64,000 nucleotides of DNA. Source: Otatea glauca. Lineage: Eukaryota > Streptophyta > Magnoliopsida > Poales > Poaceae. The DNA is taken from contig CM070721.1 in the NCBI GenBank assembly GCA_036346275.1, positions 3,546,452 to 3,610,451 of the forward strand, in the 5' to 3' direction. The translations under genes and the position numbers were made by a program. Of this stretch, positions 55,824 to 64,000 are shown piece by piece. Numbering within the stretch: the stretch's first letter is position 1; each line of letters begins with the position of its first letter. The notes under the pieces are model-generated. The model worked only from the letters and a program-made list of their open reading frames with translations. It searched no databases and was not told the origin of the DNA.

Positions 55824-58800
55824 AAATAAAAAAAAGGCACTATTCAAAGCGGGTGAGTTGTACACGGTCTGGAACACAAGATCCGCACCAGATGTAGTAT
55901 TACAGCCTGCTACATACACTATGCAGATTCCCTATTGGTTACAAACAGGATACTATGCAATTTTGATGGTTTGCACAGGGATTTAAGATCGGCTTGTGAT
56001 TTTACGATATTTTCCGAGGATTTATTTTAGAGGAAAGCAAGCACCAAAGTGGGTGTTTTTTTCCCTCTAGTAAAACTCCAACCGGTACAGCAAGAGCATT
56101 CTTTTTCAAAAGAAAGATAAATGGGTTAATAGAGCATTAGCAAGAAGAGGTGAAAAACGATATTGGTTGCAGATATGTATGGTTCTCTTATCCCATTTTC
56201 CGTTGACGTAGACATTACCAGCTGAATCACAAACCAATTATTGGTACCTGATACCCTGCATTAATACTTTTTAAAAAATAAACATGATTATGCATTCTAG
56301 CTCGGTGCTTTTGATTTAACAAAATATCTCAAGTCTCAACCTAACATTTCATAATGAAGAGCACATGTTTGTCTTCCATGTTTTAACAAATTAAAACTTG
56401 TGAAATGGTGCTAACCTTTCTTAGTAGTCACATTCCAACTAAAATACTCGTTTGATACAACAATTGAGTACTAATCGTCTACCATATGCCACATGAAATC
56501 GGTAGGGTCAGCTCTAGTGGTTAGCTACCTATCTTGCTTGTGTGTCTGATAATTCGCGGATAAAAATAACAAGGGAAAATAACTAAAGAAGCACCACTTG
56601 ACCCGACAGCAACATCTAGTGGACATCCTATACCATTATTCAAACACCATCTGCTTAATGCAGCTTTCAGCGCAAGATTGGTCCTGTCCTCTCTGTCATG
56701 TCAAGATACATAAATTAACATGGGACCTACTCCATATATCATTGTAATCATCTGCCCATCACCACTTCCCTCTGTAGAATGGCAAAAGGCCCAAAGAGAT
56801 AATAATGATCGACGCAAATAGAGATTAAGATAATTCAGTTAACGTACCCTTGCAAAGCAAAACTTATTTCACTGTATTAACCTTTGCAAAACCAGAACAC
56901 TAGCTAGCAACAGCCGTTTTGCATGCAGGGCCTGTCTGGCCAAGTTCAACTTCTCCAAAGAAAATCACCTTATTGGAGACCTTTTTGAAGAAACCTTATT
57001 GGAGACCTTGAGCTTCTATAGTAAAAAAACAAATCAATCTATTTGGCCTAGTTTCAGCTTTGAAGATGAAGCTTGACGAGCCATGCCCTTAAGGCCTTAG
57101 CTAGCAGGCCATCATACTTTTCTAGTACGAACAAAAGTTTCAATTAGTGATTACATTCTCTAATCCTTCTTTCTTGGAAGACCACTTCGCCTCAATGATG
57201 TCGTATGGCTCGTAATCAATCCTAGCACACTTGTAACTCGAAACTTTGTTCGTTTACCCCGAAAATTCGAATCTGATGTCCGGTCAGATTCCGCAAGACG
57301 TGTTCACATTTCTTCAACATTCCCAAACTTAATTATCAAAACAGTGAAGAAAAGGGCAGATGTTAATATGTTATTAAGAAAAAAAAAAGTACTCCACTCT
57401 ACTAGCAGAACTCACAAACTCGGAGTGCAATCATTGTGCATCGGACCAAAAAGTTTAAGGTCCCACATTAAAGAGAATGGAGGAACAACCACTATGGTCT
57501 ATGGACTGGGTAAGGTAGGTTGGAGAAACAAAGTTGGAGGAGGGATTAGATTGGAAAAGGTTGGAAAAACAAACATAATGCTTCAGGGATAGCATAATTG
57601 GATTTTTTTTTTGGTATAAATGACCTGCGATTTCGCGAAAATAGTATGCTCTCTTATGACCACAATTAGTCACCTACTACAAGTAAATGGCCACAAATAT
57701 CACTAACACCTATCTTGGTTAGAAATTGCTACCACCATAAAGTGGTAGGTGCAACATGGTGTTTGCCCTCCTTTAATTCATCCTAATTAGTATTGACGTT
57801 GGGCTAGTTTTTTTCCCTTAAAATAAACAGTCGTTTGAAATTTGTTTTTCTCAGGTTATTTATGAACAAAAAGAATTCAGGCAAAAAGATAAAATAGAGT
57901 AAAAGCAACATGTGAAATGAGTATACCTTCATACCTTGGGGATGGACGAGCGAGTGATGAATAGTTTAAGTACAGCGGTTGGATTGAAGGCATTGGAGCC
58001 CCCAATGATTGCGGGGAGGTTTGTGGGGGTGTCTGGAAAAGTGCCGGCAGAGCAAGGCGCACGGCCGGGCCGGTGGGCCACCCCTGTCTTGCCCTTATTT
58101 TCCCATTCACCGCAGATGGGTCCTGCCTACAGCTACATGTGCATTCGGGTTGGATTCACATGGATATTACTTGTACCATATTATAACTAGTATAGTGCCT
58201 GTGCTAACGCTACGACGGCAGTACACCCGCTTATCAATTAAATGAGAAGGTAAGTATGAATACAACACTTAATAATAAAAGAGAAATTTAGAATTTTAAA
58301 TGAATTTAGAAAGAAAAACGGAACTAAATAGAGGTCGAATGGGCGAAAACAGGCTCCCAAAAGATTTTAAATCAAGAAAGAGAAAGAAAAAAGAATTTTC
58401 TGATTTTAAATTATTATTTTTGCAGCTTCCACAGACGCTGGGCTTGGCCAGCTCAAGGGAGGAAGGCCAGGTGGTCGGCGGTCGCGAGTGGGTCAAGATC
58501 GTGCGGCGAGATCACTGCACTGCGCTGCAGGAGGAGTCACGGTTGTGGTGAATTTCACGGGAAAGATGACGGTGATGGCTTAGGTTACCTCCAAAATCCG
58601 CGATCTTTACAAGAGGAGCACTTGGGATTTACGCAATGCGATGAGGTGGAGGAGAGCTCGCCGGCTTTTATAGCCCCGAAACAAGCATATTTATGGAAAC
58701 CATAATTTGGGATCAAATCAGATTAGGAGGAAATTTTGGCAATAGAACATGAAATTTGGGGAATTAACACCATAGATGGAAAAGGGAGATTTGATGCGGG

Positions 58801-59559
58801 ATTGATGGAGCTTTGGAGCTTCTTTCTTGCTTTAATGGAGGGAGGGAAGAGAAGAAGCTTCTCTGGCCTGGGTTACAGTTAGAAGAAGCTACAGGTGAGT
58901 TGCCTTCATTTTTTTAAATATAGAAGGATTTTTGAAAAGATAGCACATTAGGTTAAAAAATTCTAAAAAAAACTTTCGATTATTTTGTACTTAATAAAAT
59001 TATTTTCAAAAAAATTTAAATTATAAATTTGTCGAGAGCACGGTGGCATGAGGTCGTTGACCAAGAACCTCGCCAAGGCGTCAAGCAAAGCCACCGATGA
59101 CGACCGTGGAGCCATTGCGGACTGCGTTCTCCCGTGCTACGCCCCATCTCCGGTTTCCTTTTCCCAAAGACGTAATGTATGGTCCTTTCCTTTCCAGACG
59201 CTTGTTTTTTCCTTGATTCCGTGACATTTGTTTCCTTTTCCTTGTTGATGCTTTGGAGGTGAGGAAGGTGCATTGTGGGCCACAGGATGATTTTGGAAAA
59301 ATATGAAAAATAAATCGCGCACGATCATTGGATCCGCAAGGAAAAAGATAAAATTAAATGATGCTTTCGCGGCACCGGTTCCGCGAGAAAAATTGAAAAA
59401 ATTAAGCAAAGACTCACAATCGTTGGTTCCTTAGATAAAAATGAAAACAAAAATTCAGCGCTCTCCGTGCACTGAAATTAGGCTCTATGGGGCTAGATCC
59501 GTAAAAAAGTCTCGAGAAGGGTCATATTCGAAAAAAAATAGATCACAATGCCAGGACAA
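55824..59559. other. Gene-poor interval
   Basis: There is no ORF with a recognisable domain, no tRNA and no clear transposon ends. Local features are a GC-rich non-coding stretch at 58030-58150, a purine-rich stretch at 58300-58400, and a block near 59260 (GTGCATTGTGGGCCACAGG) that recurs at 59757. Much of it is probably decayed repeats. Confidence 0.4.
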
Positions 59560-59745
59560 TAAAAAATTCAAGTCTTGTTTCCTTGCATGCGGATTCTCCC
59601 TGTTTATTTCCTTTTTTGATTCACCCTCCTTCCAAATATGTATTACGTACAATTTTGGCCAGTAAAAAATTCAGGTCTGGTTTCCTTGCATGCGGATCCT
59701 TCTTATTTATTTCCTTGTTTGTTTCGCTCTCCTTCCAAATATGTA
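59560..59745. repeat. Tandem duplication, two ~84-bp copies, period 103
   Basis: Copies 59560-59644 and 59663-59745 share AAAAAATTCA, TTTCCTTGCATGCGGAT, TTATTTCCTT and CTCCTTCCAAATATGTA. Confidence 0.8.
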
Positions 59746-61372
59746 GGTGGGGGAGGTTTGTTGTGGGCCACAGGGATGATTAGACACACTAAATAATGGC
59801 CATCGGATGTGGGTGAGTAAAACTGAGGAAAGATCTGAGACGTTTATTTTGATAAATGCAAGTTTCTGGGGACGTTTTGCTGGGTGCACGAACATTGGGC
59901 CATCTCTAATGAGGTGCATTATTTAGGGTGGACGTAGAAAAAATTGCTTATGTGCATTATAAAGGGGTATAGATCCATTTTTTTTTTCTAAGATTCGGAG
60001 TCGGATAGACTAAAACCGAATACAAATATAAATATAGAGTGTCGAACACAGTCGAAACGAATACATGACGGTTTCCGATCGAAAACAGATAATATAGACG
60101 GATGGTACTTACATACATAAAGGAATATACACTAAACCATACCACCATGACATCAAGCCTTCAACCAGCAAAAAATTCGTACAAATTAGTACTTAAGTAC
60201 GATACGCGACAAGACACAAGCGATAATTTCATACATATCTTATCTCTTATAGCGGAGAGAATTCGCGTACACTTTAACGTGTACCCGCGGAGCTCACGAG
60301 TAAGTTGGACAACCAATAAATTCATACATAAGTTCGACAACCAACGAGCCACAACATCAACATAATACATATTAATACATAGGTTTGGCAACTGATAAGC
60401 CACAAGTTGAACATAATACGTACTTGCACTTCCGCTTCAAGATGTCATCACAAAGAATTTGTTCTTCCTAGTTCCTATCAATTATAAAGAATCGATTAGA
60501 TCAATGAAGGGGAACGACGAATCACCATCGGAAATCAAGAACAAATTGAGGATGTGCTGCTAGTCTAGAGGACTAACCAGGAGGAGTTAAGCACCCCTAG
60601 CCGCAGCCCGCAGCGCTGGAAATCATCGGCTCTGTCTTGCTGCTCTCTTGTTCTGTGTCCCCCCGTTCCTCGGCTACTCGATCGGCTCGGTCCGATCGGG
60701 CTTTGACCTTTGAGCCGGCTTGATCGGCGCACTCAACTTTGTTGATTGCGCTCTTCTAGAATGTTTACTGTACACAGGGGAGGGTACGTATTTTTATGGC
60801 CTTGCTTCTACTGTCAAAAACACATGCAACTGGGGAAAATAATAGCAAAAAAATGCAGTATGAAGATTCACAGATGTTTGCTCAGCTTTTGTTGTGGTCT
60901 TGTAATGGACATTTTTGTAGAGAAATACACTAGCTAGGATGTTCTTGAGTAGTCATCCATTTAGAATTAATGTTGGAATTTCTTAGGGATCTCACATGAA
61001 ACGTTAAATTCCCGCGGAAATCTGGAGGAAAAAAGAAGCTTTCACGTTCCAAATGGCCAGTCCTCTAGGAATCCTCATGCATTAACATGCGGAAATCTGG
61101 AGGCATTTGGGAGCACTTGCTAGGCAGTTTAGCTAGCCAAATTGCAGGATATATTCCTCAAGCATTAACCTGTTTAATACAATGTTCTAAATAGCTAGTT
61201 ATAGCTACGCGCTATAATTTTTTTGACACTAAACACGAAGTTACGGACCAATGTTCTGCTATATTAGCTATAAGCGTTATAACTAGCGATAGCTCCACTA
61301 TCCTATATAGATACTTATTGGTCAAAATATTGGCTCAAATACATCTCTTATAAGCCGGGGCATAAGAAAACT
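59746..61372. other. Gene-poor interval with short degenerate repeats
   Basis: Two ~50-bp units at about 60328-60425 share ACATA(A/G)G, CAAC, A-GCCACAA and ACATAATAC. Around 60000-60100, CGGAGTCGGATAG/ACCGAATAC motifs recall the subterminal repeats of the hAT element at 8276. A partly palindromic GCTAGTTATAGCTA stretch lies at 61190-61310. No gene is supported. Confidence 0.4.
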
Positions 61373-62014
61373 TAGACCCTGTTTGTTTACCCCTCAGATT
61401 ATATAATCTGGCTTATATAAGCTAAACTGGGAAACAAACAGATCCGGATTATAATCTGGATTATATAATCCAAACCCCCAGATTACAATAATCCATAAGC
61501 AGCCCTGGGGTGCTTATGGATCCATAATCCAGCTTATTTTCTGGCCAAAGTCTAAAGTACCCTTCCAAGTTCAGTGTATTTACCCACCATTGCCATTACA
61601 TACCTCCCCTCAACCCTATCTGTCGAAGCGTTTTTTGCAGCCGAATCGTTTTTTCCTCCAAGTAGCCACCAGTTCCTATCTTCACGAAAGCGCCGCCACC
61701 TTCCACCGCCACCTCGCATCGATGGATCCTTGGGACCTGGGCGGCGGCGGCGGAGTCCATGGCGCGAGAGGCGACACAATGGCCGGGTGGCAAGATAGGC
61801 GTGGATGTGGCGAACCCGCCGAGGGAGGCGTGGTGGCGGCATCGGCGGCAATGCGCGGCGTGGCGGGCGGCCGCCGCGCTAGGAGGCGGCATCGGCATGG
61901 CTGCGCTCGGAGGCGGCTGGGGTGGCAGCCTCGGCATGGATCCGCCAAGGGTACTGATGTCTTTTACCATCTCGAATCAATAATCCAAGACACCCATAAT
62001 CCAGGAAAACAAAC
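61373..62014. mobile_element. Non-autonomous DNA transposon, right end cut by a copia LTR
   Basis: The left end TAGACCCTGTTTGTTTACC and the right end CATAATCCAGGAAAACAAAC are approximate inverted copies. Subterminal TATAATCTGGATTATATAATCC palindromes on the left and AATCCA repeats on the right support a transposon. A frame starting with MDPWDLGGGGG at about 61720 lies in the GC-rich centre but has no transposase domain. The copia LTR begins immediately inside the right terminus. Confidence 0.5.
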
Positions 62015-62241
62015 TGTTGAGAAACCCTAAAAGCCCATTGAAGGCCCATGTGGTCCCTTATGCCGAAACCCTAGAGAGCGCTATAAAAGGAGGAGGGGGG
62101 TCTCCCCCTATGTACAAGAAATTATTAGCAATAAAGAATTCGTCGTCGCTCTCCTCATATACCTGTGTCTCTCTCTTTCTGTTCTCCAATTTCAGATCTG
62201 TTCGGGAACCCCGGACTATTCGATAGCGAGGTTCCTTAACA
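62015..62241 (+). repeat. 5' LTR of a copia-type retrotransposon, 227 bp
   Basis: It runs TGTTGAGAAACCC...GGTTCCTTAACA. It carries a TATA box (CTATAAAAGG, 62091-62100) and an AATAAA signal (62130-62135). Upstream are two AAACCCTA boxes (62022, 62066) and two GCCCAT elements (62033, 62044). The element runs off the window, so no target duplication can be checked. Confidence 0.75.
62091..62100 (+). promoter_or_regulatory. Copia LTR TATA box
   Basis: CTATAAAAGG lies 77 bases inside the LTR start. It is preceded by two telo-box and two site II-type (GCCCA) motifs within 70 bases, a combination known from growth-linked plant promoters. Confidence 0.6.
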
Positions 62242-62258
62242 CGTTATCAGCACGAAGC
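62242..62258 (+). other. Primer-binding site of the copia element
   Basis: CGTTATCAGCACGAAGC follows the LTR end directly, the expected place. The TATCAG core resembles Met-tRNA-type sites, but I do not assign the tRNA. Confidence 0.55.
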
Positions 62259-63696
62259 TCTACGGAGATCAGAATTGAAAAGGTGAGAAGAGGTGAGAAT
62301 CGGTGATTGTAACTAATCGCTGTCGTTCTTATGCATGCATCTACCCTACGCCACTGTTTTCTGTTTTTTCGTCTTATGGCTCGAAGCTACAGTACAAGAC
62401 GATTTTACGAGCAGTTTCATCGCTCACGAAAAAGAAAAAACGACATCAGATCGGTCTTCGCAAGACGCAGCGCTGCTGTCGATGGCCAAGATCGCCGCCC
62501 GCGACGCAAAGACTTGAAGCATCGCCTCGGCGCGCGCCGACCATCGGCCGTCGCGCAATAAGGCGCGACGACGACGCCGGTATTCGCCATTATCGCACCG
62601 TCACGGCCGCCGCCAGAGCGACGCGCCTTGCGCCTTGCGATCGCTGCCCTCCGTCGCAAGACGGCGCCTCGTCTTGGCAAGCGCGACACGGCATCACCGC
62701 CGGCTCGGCCGTCCGCAGCCGCGCCGCCGCATGAAGCGGCTCGACCTCCGTCGCGCGCCCGACCGGCTCGGCCTCCGCGCCCGCCGCTGCAGAAGCGGCT
62801 CGGCTTCGCAGCGCGCCGCCCGCCCGCCGGCCCCGCTGGCGACGCGACGCCTTCGCGCGCCCGCGCGCCGCTCGGTTCCGTGCTCTGTCTGCATATTAAG
62901 CGACGACCGAGCCGCCGGTCGCAGCCGCCGCCGCCGCAAGCGCCTGGCTGCGTGCTTGCGCCGCCGCCTCGTCTCGCTCGCCCGGCCGCCTAGCGCGCCC
63001 GGCGCCGCGACTCTACGCCACCGTCGCGCCGCAAGAAGCGCTGCTGCAGCCGGCCGCCCGGCCGATCTCCCTCGCGCCACGCCGCCGGACGGATGGTGTC
63101 GTCGCGCCCGGCCAAGCCGCTCCACGCCAGGCCGCCAGACCGACGCGCGTGCCGCCGCCGCAGACGGCCCGCGAGCACCGCGCCTCGTCGGCTCGCTCCG
63201 CCATTGCCAGGCCGCGCCCGCTTTCCCGACCGCAGCCACCATGGGAGCTCCGGCGCGCGCGCCGCCGCCTCTCCTCGCCGCTTGACCACCGCCACCAAGG
63301 GCACGATTGAATGGCGGCTAGGTGGAACCCTAGTCGCCAGACGTTTTAGTGCACCTCTATGAGCGAGCCAAGTGGGCCAAGCGGAAAGGCAAGGCCCATG
63401 GGCGGTTCGTCGAAGAAGAAAAGAAAAGGAAAAGAAAAGAAAAGAAGAAGAAAAAGAAAAAATTGCAGAAAAATTGCAGAAAATTTTGAAAAATTGCCAA
63501 AAAATCAAGAAGATTTATTTGGCTCTGTTTTTAATTTTCTTGCTTTATTTCTCTGTTTTATGAATTTTGAATTCTTTGCTTTATTTTATATAATGCAATG
63601 CACATGTATTTATTTTCTGCATCTTTATGCTTTTCGCAACCATTTTCTATTAGATTACACGCAGTAATCTAATGTCGGAATTTTGAAATCTTGAAG
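62259..63696 (+). other. Long leader of the copia element
   Basis: This is a 1.4-kb untranslated leader. The first ~1 kb is extremely GC-rich (GCCGCC/CGCGCC repeats), with large open frames on both strands that are compositional artefacts. It is followed by an A/G-rich tract (63412-63500) and an AT-rich end. Confidence 0.55.
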
Positions 63697-64000
63697 ATGT
63701 CCGGCATCGTGAATCGTGAGTTTGAAGAAGCGCCCGCACGGTCGAACTATCTCACTTGGGCATCGGACGTAAAGATCGCTCGTGGGGCAAGAAGCTCCGC
63801 GCGAGAATTGGTCTAGGGTCCTCGCAGACGCCGAAACCTACCGCCAACGAATGATCAAGCCTTGCACTTCCTCGGGCACCACCTCTCACCACTCAAGAAT
63901 GAATACATGGTCGAGGAGAGTGCACTCAAGCTTTGGACCGCACTTCGAAGCGGTTCGAAAAGCTCAAGTACACCATCTTGCCTCAAGCACAAGCAAGATT
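63697..64000 (+). pseudogene. Start of copia gag (runs off window), frame-broken
   Basis: An ATG at 63697 opens a frame with NYLTWASDVKIA (about residues 18-29), the conserved start of copia Gag (UBN2-type). A stop follows at about 63814. The family pattern resumes in another frame as ALHFLGHHL..KNEYMVEESALKLWTALR at 63854-63950. Gag would build the particle. At least one frame break separates the two parts. Confidence 0.65.

Noticed and set aside
62635..63285. 216-codon arginine/proline/alanine-rich open frame, and a 182-codon frame opposite it
   Set aside because: Both lie in an extremely GC-rich leader where stops are rare in every frame. The composition is low-complexity and no domain is visible.
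1..64000. CRISPR arrays, bacterial operons, rRNA genes
   Set aside because: None seen; direct repeats are transposon-derived and the gene structure is eukaryotic.

Overview
The window is nuclear DNA of a grass, most likely rice or another Oryza. The evidence is the abundance of Stowaway-type MITEs (CTCCCTCCGT termini, TA target duplications), nested Ty3/gypsy elements with very long LTRs primed by initiator tRNA-Met, a GC-rich monocot-style HD-ZIP gene with a short intron, and clustered LRR receptor-like genes. There are no bacterial-type operons. The genus is an inference from style, not from a database match.

Layout. (1) 1-7.7 kb: two LRR receptor-like genes in tandem on the minus strand. 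The left one (1-1089) reads open to the window edge. The right one (about 6290-7533) is a pseudogene cut off by retrotransposon LTR pieces. Between them lie a duplicated promoter segment, a GC-rich transposon-like block and a rearranged LTR. (2) 8-39.6 kb: a retrotransposon nest. A minus-strand element (here C), with an LTR end, a tRNA-Met primer site, a 248-residue ORF with a dsRNA-binding-like pattern and a degenerate ~163-bp-period array, is split by a complete 13.6-kb Ty3/gypsy chromovirus (B1; LTRs ~3.9 kb, target duplication TACAT). A second copy of the same family (B2) has only its 5' LTR, primer site and a stub. That LTR carries two copies of a related LTR family (A) in opposite orientations, and a degenerate LTR follows to ~39.6 kb. 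(3) 39.7-62 kb: gene-poor DNA with many MITEs, a MULE-like element, two related solo LTRs and a hAT remnant. The one convincing intact host gene in the window is here: a class II HD-ZIP transcription factor at 47682-48548. (4) 62.0-64 kb: the 5' LTR, long leader and start of gag of a copia-type element that runs off the right edge.

How it fits together: this is an LRR-gene cluster margin eroded and expanded by successive insertions. The order of events can be read from target duplications and interruptions: C first, then B1 and B2 into C, and A into B2. The most interesting features are the ORF in the leader position of element C, the A/A inverted repeat inside the B2 LTR, the stop-free 93-nt intron inside the homeobox, and the pattern of indels in B1, which looks partly like long-read sequencing error in a repeat.
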